Assembly: GCF_020360975.1 (NCBI RefSeq)
Contig: NW_025408667.1
Coordinates: forward strand, 11,842,001-11,906,000
Reading direction: 5' to 3'
Source of the DNA: Hirsutella rhossiliensis
Taxonomy: Eukaryota; Ascomycota; Sordariomycetes; Hypocreales; Ophiocordycipitaceae
DNA length: 64,000 nucleotides
The translations under genes were made by a program, and so were the position numbers. Shown here in pieces: positions 1 through 9,158 of this stretch (positions are counted from its first letter, which is position 1; every line of letters begins with the position of its first letter). The notes under the pieces are model-generated. The model saw only the letters and a list, made by a program, of their open reading frames with translations. It did not search any database and was not told where the DNA came from.

Positions 1-48
1 TCAACGGAACCCCCAAAGGCGCCAACTCAGTCACAATCACCTCCAGGC

Positions 49-1500
49 GTGAGGAAGCAGAAAGGAAGCCGGCATAGCCACCACAGCCGCCGCGACCGCC
101 GCAGTCACCACAAACATCGCAGATACCTACGACTAGATGATTCAAGCGACTCGGAATCTTCTTCTTCCAGCAGCAGCAGCTCTGGAAGCAGCATTGGCAT
201 TGGATACGCTCACAGCCGCCGGAGCGCCTCTCTCCCTACCACACAGACCTTTCAAACCTCTAGTGATGTGGAAGCTGTTGCCAAGAGGCTCAAACGTGAC
301 AACATGGGTGTTTTCAACCCCAATCACAAGGATCCTCATAAACAAGGCCTTGTGTCCCTCTCAAGCGGCAGCAATGTGTACACGGATGTGTATCTCTTCT
401 GTGAGCGCCTGCGAATGTACAAGGATCTCGACTCCTACGCCTTGTCGCAGCACTATATGTCTTTCCTTGCCGGCGGAGCTCTACAGTGGTTCATGAATGA
501 ACTTTCCATCGAGCAGAAGGATCGCCTTATGAAGTCATCAGTAGAGCGTTTCTGTAAAATGCTCATCAAGCGATTCCAACGCCCAGCAGCAGAGGTCTCA
601 AGGAATTACACGGCATTCCGTATACCGTGTCAATGTGGAATGCTGGTGAAGTCTCCTTGCCTCAATGGATTCAACGGAAAGTCTCCCTAGCAAGGCAAAT
701 CAACATCGAAAAGGACTACCAAATCATCCAAAGCATCCACCCCTTGATTGCGGTCCAAATCGCTACTCACCTCTCTGTGCCCACTAAACGCACGCCAATT
801 GATAAGTGGGTACGAGAAATCGAGGAACGCCGACCCCTGATCTCCGCAGCATTGGAATTTCGCGGCAGATACGATGAACGCCCCCAAGGCCGTGACCGTG
901 ACCGCAACTACCAAAGTCGTGATCGTAGTCGTGATCGTGATCGCAGCTTTAGGAACGATAGCCACGACCGCGACCGCAGCTATCAGCGAGATCACTACCA
1001 ACGCGATCGAGGCCTTGACCGCAGAGACCGCAGCAACCCCAGCAGCGACTCACGGGCCAAGGAAAGGCGAGAGAACCGCCCCAAAGATCCTCAGCTCAAT
1101 GAGCGAAGCGGCAGCTATGAGAAAAAGGTCCGCTTTGAGAAAAATTACCTTGCCAGCGAGGACGAAAACAAGCAAGATGCTCCAGACGACAAGAAAACCG
1201 CCATTTCCGACGACGATGAAGCCAGTGATGTAGGATCAGACGCTTCTATCGAGGAATACTACGTCTGTATGACCTCAACTCCTGAGAATCTTGGACAACA
1301 AGGAAACCACCAATGCCGGAAGTGTAACCGCAAGTTCCTCCCGCAGTGTGTTATTTGAGCACACACAAGCACGCTGCTGTGTGTCTGCTCAACAGCTCCA
1401 GCAGGAGGCGACCCCAGCAAGACCTTCGTTATGTGGGAAATGCTACGCCCGATTTCCCTCACGCAATGCACTCTTCAGGCACCTTCCTGACTGCGTGTGA
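49..1500 (+). pseudogene. Gag of Ty3/gypsy element 1, two frame shifts
   Basis: Structural capsid/nucleocapsid protein. The first segment (49 to about 620) starts with an Arg/His-rich stretch and a serine tract, then capsid-like sequence (a QWFMNEL segment is visible). The frame changes near 618 and continues to about 1340 with a long Arg/Asp-rich region, then changes again near 1335 into the last segment ending at TGA 1498-1500. Instead of CCHC knuckles the C-terminus carries two C2HC fingers (C-x2-C-x12-H-x3/4-C), the second around CGKCYARF. This finger type is known from ascomycete gypsy elements. Both shifts fit a single base lost or gained in a short run (CCG near 618, TTCC near 1335). 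Confidence 0.8.
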
Positions 1501-2445
1501 CAGCCCAAGGCCCACTCAAATGGAGAGGCATATAAAGCCGTAGAGCAGCACAATCCAATTCCTCCCCAGAAAGCCCAGTATCTTTGGGAACAGTCGCGAG
1601 CGCTATCGCAGGAAATCCTCGAGCCACAGCCGCTCGAGCCGCCATCGCACGATGCCCCTTTCGGCTACTCATATCTTCGCATCAAAATCAAGGCAGCTCC
1701 CACAGGACCAGAGACCGAGGTCTGTGCGGATTCCGGATGTGGCAACCCCCTGATTGACAGAAAGCTTCTCAAGAGCTTCGAGCACACCATTGAGAAGAAG
1801 CCTCCAACTCCAATTGCAGGCATCAGCGGCAGTGTCCGCTGCACAGACTGGGCCACGTTCTCCTTCTATGCAGAAGGAAAGAGGGCTGACGGTAGCAGCG
1901 CCGGCATAGCTAAATTCACCAGTTCCGCTTGGGTGACTACCGTGGAACCAGGAGCCTTGCTAGGCAATGCCTTCCTCAAGCCGTATGTTGGAAACATCCA
2001 CTACGACAAGGAAGTCGTTCAAATAGGCCTCCTCGACGACTTCGGTATCCCTTTTAACATCTATAAGCCTCATAAAGGGGTAGTCCGACGCGTTCAGGCC
2101 GTCAGAAAAACCGTGGTCCCGGCAGGCAAGACAATGCTAGTCCCAGCTAACTGGAAGGAAGTCCCTAAAGGCCGTTCCTTCGCTTTTCATTCCAATCATC
2201 CCTTGGCCGCTCATGCTCTCGTTGACCGAAACACTGTCCCGGCGGTCATGTTCACGAACACTACGAACCAAGATATCATCGTGAACCGCAAACAGCGCCT
2301 AGGGCAGATCAAAGAATGCGAGGAATCGGGCTACTTCGCTGCAGCCTCATGGAAATCAGCTCTGACAGCTTTGACAATAGCCACGCTGCCACAGCGGCAA
2401 GAGCAGCTCCAACAGCGGCCTTGGCCCCAGCAACTTCTGCAATGA
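1501..2445 (+). CDS. Retropepsin-type protease region of element 1
   Basis: This open frame follows the Gag TGA directly and in the same frame. It has no early ATG (first at 1933), so it would be made by readthrough or belong to one Gag-Pro-Pol frame. The catalytic motif D-S-G is at 1729-1737 (VCADSGCGNPL), followed by a flap-like segment and a conserved LLGNAF motif near 1960. The family cleaves the element polyprotein inside virus-like particles. The frame runs to 2445 and overlaps Pol by 130 bases. The switch to Pol fits one missing base at TGGAAA near 2350, where the Pol frame continues the protein sensibly. Confidence 0.75.
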   Translation, partial: QPKAHSNGEAYKAVEQHNPIPPQKAQYLWEQSRALSQEILEPQPLEPPSHDAPFGYSYLRIKIKAAPTGPETEVCADSGCGNPLIDRKLLKSFEHTIEKKPPTPIAGISGSVRCTDWATFSFYAEGKRADGSSAGIAKFTSSAWVTTVEPGALLGNAFLKPYVGNIHYDKEVVQIGLLDDFGIPFNIYKPHKGVVRRVQAVRKTVVPAGKTMLVPANWKEVPKGRSFAFHSNHPLAAHALVDRNTVPAVMFTNTTNQDIIVNRKQRLGQIKECEESGYFAAASWKSALTALTIATLPQRQEQLQQRPWPQQLLQ

Positions 2446-5400
2446 CGATTGAAAGTGCTCCCCAGAGCCATGCATCGTATGATCTTGCTATCAACAGCAC
2501 CTTCCACCTCTCAGACGATATTATCGCAATAGCTGACGGGACTTTCACCCCGGAGGAAACCCCTGTTCTAGCAGCAACCGCAGAATCGATTACAAGCTTA
2601 TCAGAAGCTTTGTACGCGTACACAACAGCAGCCAGCAACGACAGCCAGCCTTGGTCAACAACAAGAAAGGAGCTCCACGTCACAAGCACCCAGCTTAGTG
2701 CAGCAGCAACAGCCGATACTCCTGACCTTGCTCCCGAGACCCGAATTCCGTATCAAACGCACGTTCAACGCACGCCAGAGCTCCCAGAGGTATGCACTGA
2801 CGACGGAATTCACATCTATGCGCAAAAAGGCAGCTTCGTGACCAAGATCAAAGCCCTCGTTGAAAAACACGCCAAACTATGGAAAGACTCGGGCACAGCT
2901 GAAGTCGAAGCAGGCCACGAGCTCACAGTTCCCCTTATCAAGGATTGGCACACGCACAAGGTGGCTCAACGCCCCTATCCTCAGGGATTACGAGACAAAC
3001 AGGTCATTGATGAAACCCATGACAAGCTCCACGCACAAGGACGCATGGAGTACGTGCACGGGCCAACCCCTTTTGCAGCCCCCGTCTTCGTTGTGTGGCG
3101 AACAGCCCGAGGAGAAACCAAGGGCAGGGTCGTCATCGATTTGCGAGCTCTTAATAAGGTCACCATGCCAGACAGCTATCCCTTGCCATTGCAAGAAGAC
3201 ATCATTCAAGAGCTTCGAGGCGCACAGTATATTACAGCAATCGACGCATCGTCCTTTTACCATCAATTCCGAGTCAAACTCGAACATCGTGATCGTTTTA
3301 CCCTCACGAGCCATAGAGGACTGGAAAGACTGACTGTTGCACCAATTGGCTTCTGCAATAGCCCGGCCTACGCCCAGCGCTATATGGATCGAGTGCTTCG
3401 ACCATATAAGGGGTTTTGCAGAGCGTTTATTGACGACGTTGTGATCTATTCGAAAACGGAAAAGGAGCACTTACAGCACCTTAGCAAGATCTTCCAGCTA
3501 TTCGAGCGTTTTAACCTCACGATGTCGCCAAAGAAAAGCTGGATTGGGTATCCCTCTGTGCAGCTCCTTGGCTTCAGCGTTGATGCCTTTGGAATGAGCA
3601 CAACGGAACACAGGCTGGTAGCCTTTGCAAAGCTGGAATTTCCAGACCAGCTATCTGCGTTGGAAAGCTACATTGGAGCAACAGGCTACATACGGCATCT
3701 CTTACCGTACTATGGAGCCCTCATTGAGCCATTGCAGCGCCGGAAAACTCAATTACTGGCCCAAGGACGAGAAATTGGCAAAATTCAGCAAGGTAACATC
3801 AACAAACGCCGTGCCTTTGCGAGGAACACCAAATTCGAGCCTAATGAAAAGGAGCGGTTGGCATTTGAAGCTATCCAAAAGGAAGTAGCCTCCGGCAGGA
3901 TGATCCACCATATGGACCCAAGCAGGCAACTGTTCTGTCAAGTTGACGGGTCCTTGCAACGAGGATTTGCCTGTACCTACTTCCACCTTAAAGAAGGTTA
4001 CGAATGGAAGCCTGGCCAAGCTATTTCCTCAACAGCGATGCAACCTATAGCTTTTCTCAGCCGCACCCTCACCAACGCAGAGAGATCATATGGTCCGTCG
4101 GAATTAGAAGTGGCCTGCCTAGTCTGGGCTAATATCAAAAAGATGCGCACAGTGGTCCAATCGTCAACGAAGCCCTTAATCGTGCTTACGGACCATTCAG
4201 CCACACAGCAGATCGTCAATAAGACCTCCCTCGACACTTCAAGCACGGACAGAGCAAACAGACGGCTAGTAGTAGCCTCCATCTATCTCTCTCAGTACGA
4301 ATTGCAGGTTGATCATCTTCCAGGGAAAATCAATTTCATCCCTGATGCCTTAAGCAGGCTGTCAGCCCCTGAGACCGACCAATTGATCGAGCGACAACGA
4401 CCTGACTACACAGCGCTTGACGATGTGCTCCTTGCGTCTGAGGCCATCATGGATCCAGCATACCGCATCAAATTCAAAGAAGGCTATCAGGCTGATACCC
4501 ATTATCGCAAGATCCTTCAAATGATCCAGGACAGTGAGAACACTGTCAAAGCTTCTAGGGCCCCAGAAATCGCGAAAATCAAGCGCAGAGGAATTCCCTT
4601 TTTCGTGGACCAGGGCCTGTTATATCACGAAGGAAAGGATGGATATGTTCGTCTCTGCGTGCCCGCAAGCCTCACGCACGAATTGATGCAAATGGCACAC
4701 GATGATAAGCACCACTTTGGCGTTGTGAGAATGCTCAAGGAGCTGGAAACCTATTCAATCAGGAACGTCACTTGGCAAGCGAAAAAGCACATCGCCAAGT
4801 GCAAAGCTTGCTGCCTTGGACAGACTGATCGACAACAGCTTGCTGGAAGCTATCTGCCCAATCGACCCCCAATGCTTCCAATGCAGTCAATTGCAATGGA
4901 CTTTATCACAGACATGCCTGCCGTCTCAGCTATGGGCTCACCCTGGCATATTGAAGGCTTTAATGCCTTTAATCAATTACTTACAGTCACTTGCTTAGCT
5001 AGCAAGCGATGCCTACTGATTCCAGGCAATGCAAAGTATAGCGCCAAGGACTGGGCAGCCTCCCTAGCTAGGCAGCTCATGCTATGTGATTGGGGCATGC
5101 CGCGCACGATAGTCAGTGACAGAGACCGCAAATTCACCTCTGCTTTCTGGCAAGGGCTCTGGAAGGCCTTTGGCACCAGAATCAGCATGACAACGGCATA
5201 TCATCCGCAGGCGGACGGCTTGGCCGAGCGGCGCAATCAAACAGTGGAAACAGCGTTGCGACTGGCCTATATTGAGGACCCCAACCTTGACTGGAAGACC
5301 CTTATTCCTTCGCTGCAGTGGCATCTAAACACAGCCTACAACACCAGCACGAAGACCTCAGCCCATGAACTAATGTACGGATTCCCCCTGAAAGGGCCCC

Positions 5401-6053
5401 TGGAGGCTGTTGATCGCACAGCCAGCGCAGAGGCAGACGAATTGCCCTACATCAAGGAAGCCTTGCGTAAGCAGGCCAGCCTAGCTATGGACCTTGCAGC
5501 GATGAAGGCCAAGCGTTGGTACGATGCCAAACACCGACCTATCCATCTCAAGGCTGGAGACAAGGTATATCTCAAGCTTCATCAGGGATATCACCAGCCA
5601 GGCAGGCCGCCCAAGAAGTGGTCACAACAGCGGGAAGGCCCCTTTGTGATCAGAAGGATGGTTGGAGACCTGGCCTGTGAATTGGACCTTCCAGAGCAAA
5701 TTAAGGTCCACCCAGTGATCTCAATACACCACCTCAAGCCAGCTCACGAAGGCTGCTTTGAAGAAGCTCACCCCGGACCAGTAGAAGTCACAAAGGACTT
5801 TACGGACCAGGAAGGCGAATTCTACGAAGTTGACAAGCTTCTGGACGTACGGGTCAGGAAGATTGGAAGAAACAGGAAGCCCGTCACGGAGTACTTGGTC
5901 CACTGGAAAGGATGGGGCAGCATGCATGATCAGTGGGTCAGGAAGGAAGAGATATCGTCAAAGGCCCTGGATGAGTTCCACGGGCAGACGACGGGACCGC
6001 GAGTGGTTCGCAACAGCAAAGCAAAGGGACGATCGGAAAGTTCTGACATGTAG
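2316..6053 (+). CDS. Pol: reverse transcriptase, RNase H, integrase, chromodomain
   Basis: One 1245-codon frame with no internal stop, the best preserved retroelement gene here. Reverse transcriptase occupies about residues 230-440, with the active site as FIDD (near residue 370; the family motif is YxDD). RNase H follows, with CQVDGS and LTDHSATQQI. The integrase has an H2C2 zinc region ending KCKACC (about residues 795-840), then core acidic positions in MDFITD, SDRDRKF and the AYHPQADGLAE segment. The last 60 residues hold a chromodomain with YLVHWKGW, which in this lineage targets insertion to modified histones. The first residues before the RT are low complexity. The true start is probably by fusion to the protease frame rather than the ATG near 2316. 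Confidence 0.92.
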   Translation: MRGIGLLRCSLMEISSDSFDNSHAATAARAAPTAALAPATSAMTIESAPQSHASYDLAINSTFHLSDDIIAIADGTFTPEETPVLAATAESITSLSEALYAYTTAASNDSQPWSTTRKELHVTSTQLSAAATADTPDLAPETRIPYQTHVQRTPELPEVCTDDGIHIYAQKGSFVTKIKALVEKHAKLWKDSGTAEVEAGHELTVPLIKDWHTHKVAQRPYPQGLRDKQVIDETHDKLHAQGRMEYVHGPTPFAAPVFVVWRTARGETKGRVVIDLRALNKVTMPDSYPLPLQEDIIQELRGAQYITAIDASSFYHQFRVKLEHRDRFTLTSHRGLERLTVAPIGFCNSPAYAQRYMDRVLRPYKGFCRAFIDDVVIYSKTEKEHLQHLSKIFQLFERFNLTMSPKKSWIGYPSVQLLGFSVDAFGMSTTEHRLVAFAKLEFPDQLSALESYIGATGYIRHLLPYYGALIEPLQRRKTQLLAQGREIGKIQQGNINKRRAFARNTKFEPNEKERLAFEAIQKEVASGRMIHHMDPSRQLFCQVDGSLQRGFACTYFHLKEGYEWKPGQAISSTAMQPIAFLSRTLTNAERSYGPSELEVACLVWANIKKMRTVVQSSTKPLIVLTDHSATQQIVNKTSLDTSSTDRANRRLVVASIYLSQYELQVDHLPGKINFIPDALSRLSAPETDQLIERQRPDYTALDDVLLASEAIMDPAYRIKFKEGYQADTHYRKILQMIQDSENTVKASRAPEIAKIKRRGIPFFVDQGLLYHEGKDGYVRLCVPASLTHELMQMAHDDKHHFGVVRMLKELETYSIRNVTWQAKKHIAKCKACCLGQTDRQQLAGSYLPNRPPMLPMQSIAMDFITDMPAVSAMGSPWHIEGFNAFNQLLTVTCLASKRCLLIPGNAKYSAKDWAASLARQLMLCDWGMPRTIVSDRDRKFTSAFWQGLWKAFGTRISMTTAYHPQADGLAERRNQTVETALRLAYIEDPNLDWKTLIPSLQWHLNTAYNTSTKTSAHELMYGFPLKGPLEAVDRTASAEADELPYIKEALRKQASLAMDLAAMKAKRWYDAKHRPIHLKAGDKVYLKLHQGYHQPGRPPKKWSQQREGPFVIRRMVGDLACELDLPEQIKVHPVISIHHLKPAHEGCFEEAHPGPVEVTKDFTDQEGEFYEVDKLLDVRVRKIGRNRKPVTEYLVHWKGWGSMHDQWVRKEEISSKALDEFHGQTTGPRVVRNSKAKGRSESSDM

Positions 6054-6188
6054 CCTTTGTTGAGGCAGTCACTGAGGACAGTGGAGTTTTCTTTTGAGGC
6101 CGGCATTATGATGCGTTTTGCGTGTCCCTACGCACACTGGAGCGTTGGGCACGGCACCAAGCATCAAGGACACCGGCTGCCGCACGCA

Positions 6189-6270
6189 CAGCCATGTGAA
6201 CAGGCAGCCGTGTGAACAGGCAGCCGTGTGAAACAGGCAGCCGTGTGAAACAGGCAGCCGTGTGAACAGG
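6189..6270 (+). repeat. Five-unit 16-17 bp tandem repeat
   Basis: Five head-to-tail copies of CAGCCGTGTGAACAGG at 6189, 6205, 6221, 6238 and 6255. Units 3 and 4 are 17 bp because of one extra A; unit 1 has one base change. The array lies about 130-210 bp upstream of the hydrophobin reading frame and downstream of the gypsy Pol stop, so it is either LTR sequence or part of the hydrophobin promoter. Confidence 0.9.
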
Positions 6271-6397
6271 CATCGGTATGTGGCTGCCTTGTAAACCGGC
6301 CGGATCACCTAGATAGTCCGACCTGGCTGCCTCCTACATAAGGATGAGGCAGTCATAGCTTAGTTGGAGAGACATCGATCCCACTTCATCTCATCCA

Positions 6398-6768
6398 TAT
6401 GCAAAATGCATCAACACCGCTGCCTTCTCCGTTCTTGCCCTGGCCGCCACTGCCATCGCCGTCCCCACCGAGCTCGAGGCTCGCGGTGGCCCCGGCAACG
6501 GCGGCGGCAGCGGCGGCGGCGGCACCACCTGCTCCGCCAGCGGCCAGAAGCAAGTCTGCTGCACCGGACTTCTCAACTGCCTCGTTGCAGTTGTCGGAGA
6601 AAACTGCAACAACAGCGCCTACTGCTGCACGACAGATGCCCCTGCTGTAAGAATGATCTCCACATCCCTCCAATGTGCGGGAACTCGTTGCGGCGAGCCC
6701 CCGGCTAATGTGTCCATCAGGGCACTCTTATCAATGTCGTTGCGCTGAACTGCCTCAAACTTCTTTAA
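6398..6768 (+). pseudogene. Class I-like hydrophobin, one intron, start codon out of frame
   Basis: Small secreted amphipathic coat protein. Read in the frame of base 6410, exon 1 gives a hydrophobic leader (INTAAFSVLALAATAIA), a Gly-rich spacer and the cysteine pattern C-x8-CC-x5-C-x8-C-x5-CC. A GT-AG intron at 6647-6720 (GTAAGA donor, CTAATG near 6705, CAG acceptor) leads to exon 2 (6721-6768), which supplies x16-C and ends CLKLL-stop. The eight-cysteine order is that of hydrophobins and the spacing is nearer class I than class II. The frame has no ATG: the two ATGs at 6399 and 6406 are in the other frames and an in-frame TAG is at 6356. Either the start was lost by a small indel just after ATGCAA or there is a sequence error. 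The start shown is only a boundary. Confidence 0.8.
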
Positions 6769-7445
6769 ATGGTGCGATAGCACTTGATGCCGCCTACAAG
6801 ACAGGCCCTTCGGAAATCAAACGCCAACTTTGGACGCAGGGAAGGCGAGGTTGCCGTGGATCTGTCGGGGAAGAGTGATTCACGAGTCCATGTTCTTTTT
6901 ACATGTACATACAGTCTTTACTTCGTGTTGCTATGAAATCAACGAGACTCTCTAAATACTTTGACTAAGACTTGGTGAAGCCCAATATTGGTATCGCCCG
7001 CGTTCTTGGAATTCCACAGTGGCTTTTTGCTCGTCTTCTGCCATAGTGTGAGCCTTGGAGCGAAGGAGCAACGACGTGTTTCTATTGATTTGATTGGTGG
7101 TGAACCTTGTACGACAACAAGGCCCAATCGCAAACTGCCAACATACATTATAGGTCACAGGGTTAGTTCAGATGGCTTCCCACACATACTTGCAAGGCAT
7201 GGAATAATGTTAAGTCGGGAGTTCGGTAATCTGCGAGATGGACAGTTTTGGTACGCCGACCGAAGCACCAGACCTTTGCATTATACCTGGTCGTGATAAT
7301 CTGGTCACATGCACGTCATAGAGCAGTGCCCGGTATTGGCACTTGCTATTTGGTACTGATCTAGCTGCCCTGACCCTTTCTGCCGGTGCAAGTTACTACT
7401 ACCAGAGGCGTACTTTGACATACCCCTACTCGTGAAAGCCCACAC
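6769..7445. other. Intergenic stretch, no supported gene
   Basis: The left part is the presumed 3' UTR of the hydrophobin. A short minus-strand frame (ATG near 7044, MAEDEQKATVEFQ...) runs about 30 codons to a stop near 6952; it could be the first exon of a broken gene, but I recognise no family. From 7160 to 7445 I see nothing convincing. The gypsy element 2 target duplication CACAC closes the stretch at 7441-7445. Confidence 0.5.
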
Positions 7446-7622
7446 TGTTACGGGGTCAGCACTGTTGGCACAGGTGCTGGGCGTAATTGATGTAAATTGA
7501 GCTACAAAGAGTGTAAAGGGGAGACGTGTCTACATCGCTCCCTTTAGGAGTCGTGTCCGTGGCGCTCGCACGTGACTAGTCTGGCCATGCCAGATCTACA
7601 CATCGGGGCGTAGCCCCTTACA
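7446..7622 (-). repeat. 3' LTR of gypsy element 2
   Basis: 177 bp, matching 13079-13255 except for one G/A difference at the seventh base of the plus-strand copy. In element sense it starts TGTAAGGGG and ends TAACA. The left flank is CACAC. Confidence 0.97.
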
Positions 7623-7630
7623 TTAGCCCC

Positions 7631-9158
7631 CTACTCCTCTCTGGCGCTGGTGCCCTTTTTCCTGTTCCTGGTCCCCTCTACAACGATCGTAGGGCCGTCG
7701 TCTATAGGGTCTGGTGCCGTTACTATCGACGGGGCGTCGCCATTAGTCCTAGCCCGTAGTGGTCCGCGTATTCTCTTGCCCTGTATCTGCAGCTGTGGTT
7801 GTATTCCTTCGACTTGCCCCTGGATTTGGGCCGGCTGTGCTTCCGTTGCCACTCGTCGGTGCTGGTATGGTCCATCGTTTTCGAGAGCCGGGCCGTATCT
7901 CTGTTCGTACTTATCCAAGGCCGCTGTCTGTTGCATATTGTCTAAAGAGGTCCAGGTCGGGTCTTGCCAACCTTGCCAGCGTACAAGGACTTCCCGCCTA
8001 CGGCCGCGGCCGGTTCTCTTCCACCTAGCGCATAGTATTTCCTCTACTACTTGGTGAGCCTCCCGTCTACTTGGATAGATGGGGTTGAGCGTCTGTGCGT
8101 TGCTGACCAGGCATTGGGTCCGTCCCCGCTCTCCGGAGTTGGTCGACGTGGAACCTATTATAGCAGCCCTCGGGAGGTCTGCTAGTTCAACCGTGTACGG
8201 GTCGAGTACCTTGCTTATCGTATACTTAGCGTGCAGCCAGTCGAACTTCTTCTTAGGTCGCTCTGACGCGTAGTTCCGTAAGTCAAGCCAAACCTTATCG
8301 CCTACTTCGAAGCGTTCTGCCGCGTTCCGTCGTCTGTTAGCGAAGCGTTCTTGTTGCTGCGTAGCTGTCGCCATTGATGCTTGGCAGAGGTCCGTAATCT
8401 GTTGTAGTTTGGTAACAAATTTCTTTGCCCTGGTTTCTGGCGAATGCTGAGGATACTCTTCCGCATATGCTTCCGTAACGAGGAACTGGTGACTTCGGCT
8501 CATAGCCGTGTATAGCGAAGAATGGGGACATCCCTAGAGGTATTGACCCGACCGTTTAACGCCATCTGAGCCGCGGGAACCCACTTATCCCAGTCGTTCT
8601 GGTTCTGGTTAATCACGGCGCGGAGGTATGCCTGTACTTCTTGGTTCATCCTCTCAGGGCCTCCGTCGGTTTGGGGGTGGTACGCCGTGCTTAGCTGCTG
8701 GTCGATCCCCAGTAACTTGCACATGTGCCTCCAAAAGCGGCCTACCCAATTCGAGCCCCTATCGCTCGTTATAGTGTCGGGCCACCAGTGGTAGCGGGCG
8801 AAGCACCATAGAAAACGCTCTGCACATGCTTCCGCTTCCATCGTTGGCATCGGTTCGAGTATAACTTCCTTACTTAGCCGGTCCTTGATAACCCAGAGGC
8901 AGCGGTTACCGTTCGCAAGGGGAGGTCCGTAATAAAGTCCATCTGTATCTGGCGGAAGAAGCGGTCCGGTACGGGTAGCGGTCTAAGTAGACCCCTTTAT
9001 GCTCGCGCCATATCTTCGTACGGCCGCAGACATCGCAGTTACGCAAGAAACGTCGGATATGCTGTTGCATTAGCGGCCAGTAGAAGTCCCTGGATACGGC
9101 TTCTATCGTCCCTTCCGTCCCGGGTGGCCTACTACATGGGAGTCATGAACCTTCTGGA
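7631..9158 (-). pseudogene. Integrase and chromodomain of gypsy element 2
   Basis: Element-sense order: an H2C2 zinc region with CDVCGRT near 9032-9050, an integrase core (8500-8850) with ITSDRGSNW and AYHPQTDGGPERMNQE, and a 290-codon frame (7631-8503) carrying the integrase C-terminal domain (FEVGDKVWL), a chromodomain (VLVRWQGWQDPTW) and a charged tail. Integrase joins element cDNA to the chromosome and the chromodomain guides site choice. The core and C-terminal frames overlap by four bases in different frames, so at least one shift separates them, and the zinc region is in a further frame. Confidence 0.85.

Larger units (their letters stand above)
1..6068 (+). mobile_element. Ty3/gypsy chromovirus 1 (left end outside window)
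   Basis: Gag, aspartic protease, reverse transcriptase, RNase H, integrase and a C-terminal chromodomain follow each other on the plus strand, the order of Ty3/gypsy chromoviruses. The 5' LTR and primer site lie before base 1. I could not delimit the 3' LTR: after the Pol stop at 6053 there is a purine-rich stretch and then the 16-bp tandem array at 6189, but no second copy to compare with. The end given is therefore approximate. Confidence 0.9.

Noticed and set aside
6364..6708. Two overlapping plus-strand frames (His/Arg-rich and Pro/Ala-rich) over the hydrophobin
   Set aside because: They are shifted readings of the hydrophobin; only the third frame gives a signal peptide, the eight cysteines and a splice-consistent end.
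6939..7158. Small minus-strand genes with starts near 7148 and 7158
   Set aside because: Two overlapping short frames without domain, signal peptide or splice-supported extension.
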